Notes under the pieces: model-generated | What the model was told of the DNA's origin: nothing | Seen by the model: the letters and a program-made list of their open reading frames with translations, nothing else | Databases searched by the model: none | Translations under genes and position numbers: made by a program | Part shown: in pieces, positions 45,385 to 55,306 of the stretch | Position numbering within the stretch: position 1 is the stretch's first letter | Layout of the letters: every line of letters starts with the position of its first letter | Source of the DNA: Ariolimax columbianus | Lineage: Eukaryota > Mollusca > Gastropoda > Stylommatophora > Arionidae | Assembly (NCBI GenBank): GCA_036924085.1 | Contig: JAVGWX010000002.1 | Location: forward strand, 87,377,704-87,441,703 | Direction of reading: 5' to 3' | Length of the DNA stretch: 64,000 nucleotides

Positions 45385-46814
45385 AGAACTTGGGAACAGC
45401 AGCAAAAACAAAGCTGCTTCAGATCTTCAACATTTATTGGACAGTCCCACAGACCTGGAGAGAAGCAATCATGATACCACTCTCAAAACCAGGGAAAGAC
45501 AGTTCCATGGCATCCAGCTATAGACCAATCAGCCTCACAAGCTGCATATGTAAAACAATGGAACGTATCATCAACCTAAGGCTCCAGTGGTATCTTGAGA
45601 GCCAAAACCTTCTTGTGCCACAACAGGCAGGATTTATGAAATGCAACTCCACTGAAGACCAGGCAACATACCTCTCACAAGAGATCGGTTACGCATTCCA
45701 GGACAAGAAATTAGTATTAGCAGCATGGATAGACTTAAGGAAAGCTTTTGATAAGGTTTGGAAAGAAGGACTTTTAAAGAAACTGAGAAATAATGGAGTG
45801 ATGGGTAGGATATACAAATGGATAAAAGCATACTTACATAACAGAAGAGCCAGAGTCCAACTAGATGGTCTCAAGAGTAAGAAAATTCTACTGCGTCATG
45901 GTGTGCCTCTGGGAGTAGTTCTTTCCCCTACACTTTTCATAGTCTTCATCAATGACTTGATTGCTGAGCTACCACAAGGAACAAAAGTTGCAATGTATGC
46001 AGATGACTTGGTAATATGGTGTGTAAATGAGCAAGCAACAGTGGCCACCAGAATGCTGCAAAGAGCTATTGATGCCTTGACCTCATGGACAAACAGATGG
46101 TGTGTAAACATTAACACCGAAAAATGTAGCACTACGCTTTTCACCCTCTCCCCAAAAGAAAAAGCTGGAGTTATCAAGATAAATGGAGAACACCTCAAAG
46201 AAGATAAACAACCCACCTATCTTGGAGTTACATTTGATGATAGGTTGATATGGAGGGAACACGTCAACAAGGCAGCCAAAAAAGCCAGGAGGAAGTTAGC
46301 CATCCTGAGAAAATTAAGTGGAACCACATGGAGTGCTAGTGGAAAAATACTTAACAAAGTTTACCAACAAGGTATACGGCCACATCTGGAATATGGGTCA
46401 GCAGCATGGTGCCCCGCAGCAAACACTACCCTAAAAGAGGTGGATAAGGTGCAAAATCAGGCAGTTAGGGTCATTACAGGAGCAATGAAATCAACCCCTA
46501 TTGTGGAGATGGAGAAAATGGGAAGGATACAAGCACTAAGAGAGCGCAGAGACACAAAGGTATTAACACAGGCAGAAAAGTTCCACTGCATGCCGAGCCA
46601 TCCAATGAAAGACAGATTTCAAAATTTAGCAATGGGAAGACTGAAAAGAAGTAGTTTTATGCATCGGGCAAAACGACTTCGCAGGCAAATTGTAGATCTA
46701 CCTGAAGTTGATATGCCCCTAAAGTCTGTGCCAGAACAAACCCTTTGGAGAGAGGAGCACGGACTATCAGTATGCATTCAAACAAAAAGTGAAAGGAATA
46801 TTAGACAAGGATGA
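45385..46814 (+). pseudogene. Second-family LINE reverse transcriptase
   Basis: Open through the RT: VPQTWREAIMIPLSKPGKDS, YRPISLTSCICKTMERIINL, PQQAGFMKCNSTEDQAT, WIDLRKAFDKVWKEG, VLSPTLFIVFINDL and MYADDLVIW (active site intact), then the thumb with QNQAVRVITGAMKSTPIVEM. In the 'PQG' loop it reads HGVPLGVVLSP (Leu for Gln), unusual for an active RT. The frame ends at 46814 and a second frame, overlapping by 26 bp, carries RNase H, so one frameshift has broken the ORF. Confidence 0.85.
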
Positions 46815-47646
46815 ACAGAACAGTGTGCAACGTAGGATAGTGATCCTCAATTTCCTGGATGAAGAATACCCACAAGACCTTTGGATCAGAGTATACACAG
46901 ATGGGTCAGCACAGAATGCAGTAAAGAATGGTGGAGCAGGAGTGTACATAGAATACCCAAACAACATTAGGGATACAGTCAAAGTACCAACTGGGAAATT
47001 CTGTCATATATATGATGCAGAAATACGGGCAATCAAGGTGGCAACTGAGAAACTGTTGAACACCAATGTCGGTCCACAACCTGTAGTATTTCTTACAGAT
47101 GCACAGTCAGCACTCCAAACACTTAAATTTGAGAAACTGCCAGATCTACGGGCTCTACTGTCTGAACTGAGCAACCAGCGCAAGATTGTCATGCAGTGGA
47201 TACCTTCTCATTGTGGAATAACAGGAAACGAGAGAGCAGATCGACTGGCAAAGGAGGGTGCTGCCGACGAGCAACCAGATGTGCCAGTTACATACCAACA
47301 GAAGATAAGGATGATCAAATCAATCAGAAAGCCACCAACAGTAACACCAGACGATTACCATAACATGAACAGACAAGAGCAAACTGTTGTGTTGCGCCTT
47401 AGAACAGGACACAACCGACTCCGCAGCCACATGTACACAAAAATGAAGAGTGGCAACTCAGCCATGTGTACATGCGGACAGGTGCCCCAGACAGCAGAGC
47501 ACATACTGCAAAACTTCCCCGAATATGATATACAGAGAAAATCTCACTGGCCCATAGAAACAACACTGGAAGAGAAACTTGATGGACATGTGTGTGAACT
47601 ACAAAAGACAGTGAAGCTTATACAAGAGACAACATTGCAGATATAG
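46789..47646 (+). pseudogene. Second-family LINE RNase H and C-terminus
   Basis: 285 codons. RNase H: VYTDGSAQNAVKNGGAGVYI (Asp), DAEIRAIKVA (Glu), FLTDAQSALQTL (Asp), PSHCGITGNERADRLAKEG (His, Asp). It ends with a C-T-C-G...H-I-L-Q cluster. All four acidic catalytic positions are present. It should be read as the continuation of the RT frame. Confidence 0.85.
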
Positions 47647-47689
47647 ACAATATTTTAAAGTGAACGAAAGAAGAAGATGCTATGTCACA

Positions 47690-47795
47690 CAGTTAGTCGC
47701 CTCTTACGAAATGCTCTCTGTGGGGCAGTGGTGCTAATCTTGTCCTTGTCATATACAAAGACCCTCGCGGACAACTCGGGACAATGTCAACGTAC
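47690..47795 (-). repeat. Repeat S, copy 3, part 2
   Basis: Contains TCATATACAAAGACCCTCGC (47748), the reverse of the repeat S marker, directly after the LINE's 3' target duplication. Confidence 0.65.
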
Positions 47796-47819
47796 GTAAA
47801 CCAATTACAGGCACAGAAC

Positions 47820-47918
47820 TTACCCACATTGGTCAGTTGTGCGACTATGTACTTACCCACAGTGGTCAGTTGTGCGACTATGTACTAACCCACAGTGGTC
47901 AGTCGTGCGACTATGTAA
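47820..47918. repeat. 33-bp tandem repeat, 3 copies
   Basis: Three copies of ACCCACAGTGGTCAGTTGTG plus CGACTATGTACTA. Confidence 0.85.
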
Positions 47919-48062
47919 AACGATCGAGTGGACTACTAAACAAGGTACTCAAAGGTACAGTCCCTGCATGAGAAAAAGCAGTCATCTAAAGAGACCCTGG
48001 ACAGATGATTTTTCGACAGTGGGCGAGTAAAACCTTAAAGGACACCGAGATGATGATGACGT

Positions 48063-48222
48063 ACAGTTAGACGATACTTCTTCTTCTTCTTCTTCTTCTG
48101 CGTACACAGTCAGACAGTAACCATTATTTTTTCGAAAAAAGCGGCGGTCATCCTGAGACTCTCGCCACTACCATAGAGCTTGTCTTGCAGTTCCACTGGT
48201 AATGGCCACAGTTAGACGATAC
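48063..48222 (-). mobile_element. 130-bp stub of the GAA-tailed LINE with 15-bp target duplication
   Basis: The last ~130 bp of the family (CTT tail on +, then the end of the ORF) lies between exact copies of ACAGTTAGACGATAC at 48063-48077 and 48208-48222. Severe 5' truncation, as expected of target-primed reverse transcription. It ends 263 bp before exon 12. Confidence 0.94.
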
Positions 48223-48485
48223 GGCGAAGAACAGTTCATAAAGCACAAGTGAAATGTGATGCCCCTACGCTCTCCTTTGTTTTACTGGAGAGCCTGACGA
48301 GATGAGACGAGAGCTGCCCTTACAGGAAGCCTCTGCCTGAACGTTTACAGTAGACGATTATTGTCTTTTTCACTTGATAAGGTTACCAGCTTGGAGCACA
48401 GCCATCTTTGTTCGCCTTTTATGACATTCTGAGACAAGCAAATAACTCAATGTACGTTCAATAATTTCATCCATGCGTTTAACAG

Positions 48486-48579
48486 GTGATCCTAACACAT
48501 GCTTCCCATCTGTATATGGACCATCCATACGAACCAGACCCTGAAGAGAGAGGAACTTACTGGGCGACAAGATTTACAG
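48486..48579 (+). CDS. GH20 hexosaminidase exon 12
   Basis: Ninety-four nt, phase 0 in, phase 1 out. HASHLYMDHPYEPDPEERG and YWATRF match the strongly conserved 'Y-x-D-x-P' barrel segment. Acceptor TTTAACAG ends at 48485; donor GTATAT at 48580. The exon lies between two arms of a short inverted repeat (48285-48324 and 49017-49066). Confidence 0.93.
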
Positions 48580-48714
48580 GTATATTAATAGTTGAGAGGG
48601 AGGACGAGGTTTGCATGGCAGCGCATTGATCAGAGATCAATCAGTGTTTACGGGTATTCAGATATCCGATACGGGGCCTGAGCTGCAACGGTCAGCGATA
48701 CAAAGCTGATTGCA

Positions 48715-48965
48715 AGCGTCAGGGCCAGCAAAACAGCTCCCAAGACCCTTCTACGCCTCCTCGCAGTGATCATGAATTACAGGCTGCAGCAAAGCAGACT
48801 GGCAAATGAGAATGTATGTATCGGATCGAAAAGTGCAAATATCAGAGTCAAGCTGTAAACTAAAACACAACGCATTCCGTTCTCCAGACAACATCATGTT
48901 ACTTCCAGAGCTTTTTTCAGGGCTAGGTAGTGGGAGCTTGAGAACGAACAACGAAGAAAAAGAAG
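48715..48965 (+). mobile_element. Dispersed GAA-tailed repeat R, copy 3
   Basis: Plus-strand copy: GCGTCAGGGCCAGCAAAAC at the start, AGGGCTAGGTAGTGGGAGC near 48919, then GAGAACGAACAACGAAGAAA (48939-48958). Confidence 0.65.
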
Positions 48966-49534
48966 AGACTGTAAATCTGAAGCTACTCTTCATTCTGATA
49001 CTGTATATTAGTTCCATGTAAGGGCAGCTCTCGTTTCATCTCGTCTCATCTCGTCAGGCTCTCCAGTATCAGATCCCGATTTCTCACCACGAAGCGTAGA
49101 TCAGCATATAAAGTGTAGTCCAAATTACGAACACAGTGTAAAGGTTAGCAAGTCTGGATGGGATAATGTCGCGTGTTTCATTAATTGCTTCGAGTCTTTG
49201 CAAACGTAAATACAAATATGAAAAGCATGGAAGGACAACGTAATGGATACACTAAACATATTCACCATGACCGTGATTCTTCTTCTTCTTCTTCTTCGTA
49301 CGCAGTCAGACAGTAACCATTATTTTTTCGAAAAAAGCGGCGGTCATCCTGAGGCTCTCGCCACTGCCATAGAGCTTGTCTTACAGTTCCACTGGTGATG
49401 GCCACATCTGCTCTCTATGATCCTCGTATGTCGGGCAGTTCTGCAGCAGATGTTCAGCGGTCATTTTACCAGTACCGCACGGGCATTCGTCGGTACCACC
49501 TATCTTCAATGTGTTGAATAGGTGTTACCTCAGT

Positions 49535-50802
49535 CTATTGTGGCCAGTGCGAAGTCTGAAGACAACGACCTGCTCTCTTCGGTTCAACTGGTAATAGGCA
49601 TCGTTTTTGGTGTAACCAGTATGTTCGGTTTCCCATTTGGTCATGTATCTGGCTTTGATAAGCCGTTTTGACTCTTCGTACGCCATACTGGTATCTGTTT
49701 GTGGTAGTCTTGCACCTTCTTTTGCCAGTCTGTCTGCCTCCTCGTTGCCTTGGATGTTGCAGTGTGATGGGACCCACTGTACCACTACCCTTTTTGGTGC
49801 GGACTGCTGGCACAGTTTGCAGAGTGCTGCTATTGTCATTAAGCTCAGTGTTTTTCTGGCTTTTTAGCGCTTTGACTACGGCGAGAGCATCTGTAAGCAG
49901 GACTATATGGCTTTCATTTTCATTGTGTGACACCATTTCTTCCACTGCCGTCCTCAATGCCTCTGCCTCCGCTCTGAAATTCCTTGTGTACTTACCAGTA
50001 GCGAATGACAGTGTTATTTGTCTGCCATTTGGTAGGTTCAGGAATGCTCCTGCCCATCCGTTCTGTGTAGTGTTTGTTACAGAACCGTCAGTGTATGCAT
50101 GGATCCAGTCCATGCTTGGGTAGCTTTTCGATATGAAGCTTAGGGTAGTATCTCTCCTTTCTTTTTTTCAGTCTGGCAGTTATTGTTTCCAATACCTGGT
50201 ATATTTTCTACCATCTCTGGAAATATACCCTGCCATCAGGTAGGTTTTCGTACAGTAGTGATGGGTTTTGGTGTTGTTAGTGCGTTTATGGGATCTTCGT
50301 GCATCTTTGCTTTGGCTATTTCTGCAAAGTTTCTCCGCTTAAGTTTCCCATTTCCCAAATTGTTTAGTCTCTGGTGCATTGGGTGGTCGGTCAGTCTTTG
50401 GAGTTTCTCTGACTGCAGCTGGGCTCTGCAGTCTCTTCTATCGGTCATGGATTGCAGTTTTGTAATCTTTTCAAGTTCTACAATTGGCGTTGACTTCATG
50501 CCTCCTGTTATAATTCTCATGGCTTGGTTTTGAAGTGTGCTAACTTTATCGAAGTACGCCTTCGCTGCTGTTGTCCATGCCGCAATGCCATACTCGAGAA
50601 CTGGTCTCACTCTTCCAGTGTACAGTTTCTTTAGTATGCCTTCGTCTGCTCCCCAGCTTGTGCCAGCAAGTTTCCTCATGATTGCCATTCTTTCTCTGGC
50701 TCTCATTCGGTTTCTCTCAATCTGACTTTTCCATGTCATGCGCTGATCAAATGTGACTCCCAGATAGGTTTGGGTTGTCGTTTGGCTGCAGGAATTTGCC
50801 AT
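49535..50802 (-). pseudogene. LINE copy 4 thumb and RNase H parts
   Basis: Two frames (50802-50236 and 50113-49535, plus an alternate frame at 49839-49525) cover thumb and RNase H (TDGSVTNTTQNG, LLTDALAVV). Frameshifts near 50170 and 49835. Confidence 0.85.
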
Positions 50803-52120
50803 TTAGACTTAATTTGGTATTTTGGGGTTTTAATGAAAGCGAGAATATTGTGCATGTGGTTTTCTCCTCGTTTATTTTGACCAGCCATGAGTTCGCCCAC
50901 TCTTCCAGCGATGTTAGGGCCGTCTGCATCCGATTTCTTGCTATGGTGCGATTTATTTCAGAGGTCAACATAGCCAGATCGTCTGCAAACATTGAGCTAT
51001 GGACTCTTCTTGGTATATTCTCTGTAATATCGTTTATATATACCAGGAAGAGTGTGGGTGACAGTACTCCCCCTTGGGGTACTCCCTGCTCGAGTGTCAC
51101 CTTTTTGCTCATCTGCCCTTGTACTTGGACTCTGGCCGTTCTTTGTTTGAGGTAGTGGTTGATCCACTTGTACATTTTCCCACAAACATCACTTCTTCTT
51201 AGCTGGACTCTAAGTCCGTCTTTCCAGACTTTGTCAATTGCCTTTTCCAGATCCACCCAAACAGCTACTGTGTGTTTCTGTTCCTGGTAGACATCTTCTA
51301 TCTCCTGGGCTATGAGGATGACCTGGTCCTCAGTGGATCTGTGCTGTCTAAAGCCTGCTTGCTGTGGAATTAGTATTCGTTTTTCTTCCAGATGCCACAT
51401 CAGTCTGGTGTTTATCATCCGTTCCATCAGCTTGCCGACACAGCTCAGTAGGCTGATGGGCCTGTATCCATTTGGATCTGTTTTGTCCTTTCCTTTTGTT
51501 GGTACTGGTACCAGTATTGCGTCTTTCCATGCCTGGGGTACAATTCCCCTTTTCCAGCTTTGGTTCAGGACCGATAGCAGTTTCCTCTTCGCTGTTTGGC
51601 CCAGCCCCATCAGCATTTCGTTTGTTATCCCGTCTTTTCCGGGAGATTTCCTTTTCTTTAATGTTCTCATAGCCTCTTCCATTTCGCGCATTGTTAATTT
51701 GGCCATCATGTGCTCTTCAGGTGCCGTATTCATGTTGTCGTGCCCCTTTAGCTCTTCGCTAATGTCTGTACGCTTATCTGCAGGGACCTCGATGTGATTT
51801 GCTCTGGCATAGTGATCAAAAAAAGCGTTTGCGGCTTTCTTACCTGTGATCAAGTTCTCGCCCTGCTTGATAGTAATTTGTTTGTTTGACGGGGTTTCGT
51901 CGTTCATGGCTCTGACTAGCTTCCATAGCTTGTTCCTGTCTTTGTCCAGGCTTAGGCTTTCCGTTTTCTTTTTTCCAGCTTTCTCTTGCTGTTTGCTTAA
52001 GAGTGTGTTTGTATTTCGCCGTGGCGGCTTTGAGGGCGATGTTTGCCTCCATGGATTGTTCTCGCTCTGCCATGTTCCTAGCATTTGTGACTGCATCTTC
52101 CGCTTTCTGCAACTCATCAT
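50747..52120 (-). pseudogene. LINE copy 4 reverse transcriptase part
   Basis: 457 open codons: KSPGKDGITNEMLMGLG, NGYRPISLLSCVGKLMERM, VWVDLEKAIDKVW (Ile replaces Phe of the A motif), GVPQGGVLSPTLF and MFADDLAML. A frameshift follows after 'QPNDNP'. Confidence 0.87.
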
Positions 52121-52568
52121 TCCAGTAGGGCTTATAGTTTTTCCTAGCTCCTCTTGGGAGGGTTTTAGTGGCGGCTTGCATTATTGCCTTGCTTAGGCTT
52201 TCCACCATGGTCTTCATTTTGTTGTTTCGTGTGTTGATGGTTTCACACAGCCCATCTGTCAGGATTGCAAATCTGTCCCAGTCGGCTCTTTTGTAATTCC
52301 AACGTGGGAGCGGTTTTGTTTCCTGTGGGCCTACTTCTATGTCAATGGTTAGCCTAATCGGCCTGTGGTCGCTACCTGCCAGTTGGTTAAGCACCTGGCG
52401 GTCTATTTTATGGTGTATGTCCTGTGTGGAGAAGGCCAAATCTGGAGTCGAGGTGGTATGCCATGTTCTTGAATAGAAGCTAGGGCTATCCTCCGGCCTA
52501 TTGATTAGGGAGAGATTTGCATCTATCTCCCAATCTTTCACTTCGTCACCTCTGCTGTCTGTGTCAAA

Positions 52569-53216
52569 TTATCCCCATCTCTCCGAGTGGCTGTTTAAAT
52601 CTCCAACTACTATGCAGTTGGAGTCTCTGACCTCCATACTCGAGAGCGATAGGTCTCTATTTGGTGGTCCGTACAGATTGAAAATGCGGAGCTTCGTCTC
52701 TTGAGCCATTATGTAAACTCCTACAATTTCTGCTTGTCCGGTGTGATTGACAATTACCGCGCTACTCGGTATGCAGTTTCTGGTCAGTATCAGGACCCCT
52801 CCTTTGTGGCCTTCTCTATCGAGACGGAAGGTCTGGTATCCTCTGATTGAGAACTTATGATTATTGTTGAGGTGCGTTTCCTGGATATATGCCACGTCAA
52901 TCTTACCTTCATGCAGGTGATGTGTTAGGGAACGTTTTTTGTTAATGACTCCCTCCGCATTCCACTGCAGTATTTTGAGGGTCTTGAGTTTTTGGTCAAC
53001 AAAAGTTGCCCCATAGCCATGTGCCTTGACTTCACGACACATGGGTGGGTGACCACCAGTAGTGAAGGGTGGGCCCCTTGGAGGCGTGAGGCCCGGCACT
53101 ATCGCTGCCTGGCGGGACTCCGCAGGATGAGCGCCATGCGTTTTTCTAATCGGTTGTACTGTCATCATGCTGCGATTTACGTTGCACTGTTTTGTTAGGC
53201 TTGCGGCCCCGTGCAT
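52569..53216 (-). pseudogene. LINE copy 4 endonuclease N-terminal part
   Basis: APE-type endonuclease: LKILQWNAEGVINKKRSLTH, AYIQETHLNN, and IVVGDLNSHSERWG, where copy 5 has GDFN. The frame ends at a TAA in the position of a Tyr codon in copy 5. Confidence 0.87.
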
Positions 53217-53644
53217 CCGATTTCAACAGGCGTTTCTGTAGGGATGCCCTCCTTAGCCTTTGGCTTTCCCCAGCCTATCTGCAAGGCAGCAGTTGTTTAT
53301 GATCAGAGTTGTCTCTCTTATGGAAGTTGTCTTACCAGACTATCGAGTCTTCACTACTCGTGTCTATAGGGTGCGATGATGATATGTGAGATGATATATG
53401 AGATATATGATATGGACTGGTTTACCCGGAAGAGAGGCAGTCCAGTGTGTCTGTACCCCAGGATCGTCACGTCCTGCCAGAAACGTAGCATTTGCATGTG
53501 AGTGGGGTATCTCTTTCTCCCTTTATTTTCTTGGCTTCTATGCAGAGATGGTACGCCTAGCATTCCCCGCCACCTGGGAGGTTGACACAGTGGGGCAGGT
53601 GTGCAATGTCCGCTGGTCTGCATCTCTTCTGCGTCCAGCATGAT

Positions 53645-54380
53645 AGCTATATGGATGATTACGTACAGAGGTAGATTTCGAAGCAGAACTGCATTTAACC
53701 AGAGGACAAGCCTGGTAATGTCGCAGAGATGTTGTTCGCCTAATGTGCGGAAAGATCTCAAGGTCATTGGTTGAGTCTCGACAGTTCACAGTGAGGTGGC
53801 TGCTCTCCTTTTTTCGACACCCCGACCAGGAACTAAGTCTTATGTTGGTGGTTTCGCACCACATCGCCGTATAAGGTGAGTATCAAGCAGCTGTCCGCCC
53901 GCTTTGATCGGCGGACGGCAGAGACCTCTTTCTGCGGCTCTACCTGATAGGGCTAGGGCGCGAGCCCCAGGTCCTGAACATGTCGAAGCCTCCCATTGCA
54001 GTGGTGCTGAGATTTTGGGCGGGATTGCGGCTTACAAGGGTTCGGCCGTAACCCCCCCCCCCCCCCCCCACATGGTAGCCTCGCGCCATTGGCTTATCAG
54101 CCTGGTACGTGAACCAAAGTGTCTGCGGCTCCTCTCGATATGAGCTGGTTTTCCGTAGCAACGCCCTGTCATTAGTAGGGTAAAACTGACCTGTTATCAG
54201 ATGGTCTATTTCCAGCACCCGTTCACTATTTTGCCAGACGAATTTATTGAGGGCTTTTGTTTGTCAGTGACCAGGTATTTGAAATCTGCAGTTTCTGCGA
54301 GGTTAAACACGATTTCCGTAGCGTTCTTTCATTAGAGTGTTAAAGAGCTGACTTGTCTTCCGTGAGTCTAATACCAGCCT
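53645..54380. other. Unassigned stretch between LINE copy 4 and the 18S pieces
   Basis: GC-richer than its surroundings, with a C18 run at 54052-54069. It could be further 5' sequence of LINE copy 4 (ORF1 or promoter), or former rDNA spacer. On the minus strand it has open stretches but no recognised motif. No target duplication could be matched across copy 4. Confidence 0.3.
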
Positions 54381-54384
54381 ACGT

Positions 54385-54520
54385 TGATTATTAGACCCAA
54401 CGGTAGTGCTCTCGATTTGTCAGTCGTTCTACAGTATTGGCGTGTTCAGTCAAATTAAGCCGCAGGTTCCACTCCTGGTGGTGCCATTCCGTCAATTCCT
54501 TTAGCGAGACAATCAAGATA
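54385..54520 (-). pseudogene. Duplicated 18S rRNA fragment
   Basis: A second, more decayed copy of part of the adjacent 18S: GGCACCACCAGGAGTGGAA and CTTAATTTGACTGAACACG on the minus strand (54440-54503), plus a neighbouring ATTGGGTC-type segment also found near 54570. A short tandem duplication inside the pseudogene. Confidence 0.75.
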
Positions 54521-54569
54521 CTTAGAGGGTAGCCCCAGATTTTCGAGGGTCTAATTCCAGCACCCATTC

Positions 54570-54646
54570 CATATTAGACCCAACGAAAGTTCTCTCGACA
54601 TGTCAATCATGTCAGTGTTTGGCCGTGTTGAGTCAAATTAAGCCGC

Positions 54647-54695
<49 letters not shown>

Positions 54696-55306
54696 TTTGC
54701 AACCATACTTCTCCCGGAACCCAAACACTTTGGTTTCCCAGAAGCTGCCCGCAGAGTCATCGAAGCAACTCTTGCGGATCGCTAGTCGGTATCGTTTATG
54801 GTCAGAACTACGACGGTATCTGATCTACTTTGCGCCTCTGAATTTTGTTCTTGATTAATGAAAACATTCTTGACAAATGCTTTCGCAGTAGCTCGTCTTG
54901 CGGCGATCCAAGAATTTCACCTCTAACGCCGCAATACGAATGCCCCCGTTTGTCCCTGTTAATCATTACCTCCAGTTCCGAAAACCAACAAAATAGAACC
55001 GAGGTCCTATTCCATTATTCCATGCACCATTATTCAGGCAGCCGAGGCCTGCTTTGAACACTCTAATTTTTTCAAAGTAAACGTGCCGGCCACCCAGGAC
55101 GCTCAGCAAAGAGCACCCGTGGGAGAGAGACGGCGGACGGTACGGTAGGAGACAACGGGCATTGAACCGGCGCGAGCAGGACCGCCCGCTTGCGCCTGAG
55201 ATCCAACTACGAGCTGTTTCACTGCAACAACTTTAATATACGCTATTGGAGCTGGAATTACCGCGGCTGCTGGCACCAGACTTGCCCTCCAATAGATCCT
55301 CGTTAA
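54570..55306 (-). pseudogene. 18S rRNA pseudogene, middle part
   Basis: Minus strand reads as 18S rRNA from GCCAGCAGCCGCGGTAATTC (near 55265) through GGAATAATGGAATAGGACC, GTGAAATTCTTGGATCGCCG and AAACTTAAAGGAATTGACGG to TTTGACTCAACACGG (near 54622), after which similarity fades. It joins exactly to the 5' part at 59651 once the LINE and its target duplication are removed. About 1240 of the usual ~1800 nt are represented. Confidence 0.93.

Larger units (their letters stand above)
45372..47689 (+). mobile_element. RNase-H LINE, second family, with target duplication
   Basis: 5'-truncated LINE. Flanks are ATGCGATGTCACA (45372-45384) and ATGCTATGTCACA (47677-47689), a 13-bp duplication with one mismatch. 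The 3' end is GTGAACGAAAGAAGAAG (47660-47676). The protein is only moderately similar to the GAA-tailed family, so it is a separate I-type lineage. The insertion splits repeat S. Confidence 0.88.
48285..49066. repeat. Short inverted repeat flanking exon 12
   Basis: Arm 1 is 48285-48324 (CTGGAGAGCCTGACGAGATG and on). Arm 2 is 49017-49066 on the opposite strand, nearly identical with a 10-nt insertion in the middle (extra GAGATGAAAC). Exon 12 lies between them. Confidence 0.88.
49278..53644 (-). mobile_element. GAA-tailed I-type LINE, copy 4 (long)
   Basis: Minus-strand copy from the CTT tail (49278-49297) to at least 53644, where similarity to copy 5 stops. It covers 5' leader, endonuclease, RT, RNase H and tail. 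Frames: 53216-52569 (endonuclease start), 52541-51840 (endonuclease end and linker), 52120-50747 (RT), 50802-50236 (thumb), 50113-49535 (RNase H). Stops and frameshifts in each domain make it dead. The sequence upstream (53645-54070) may be more of the same element that copy 5 lacks, but I cannot show this. Confidence 0.9.

Noticed and set aside
51312..51797. Long antisense frames over LINE copies (also at 12103, 13132, 57118, 58804)
   Set aside because: They mirror the real LINE ORFs on the opposite strand, recur in every copy at the same place and have no recognisable domain.
49278..53644. Target duplication for LINE copy 4
   Set aside because: Only four bases (TGAT) can be matched at the two borders; too short to claim, and the true 5' border may be further upstream.
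54845..55057. Small open frames within 54570-55306
   Set aside because: The DNA is 18S rRNA sequence on the minus strand; the frames are by chance.
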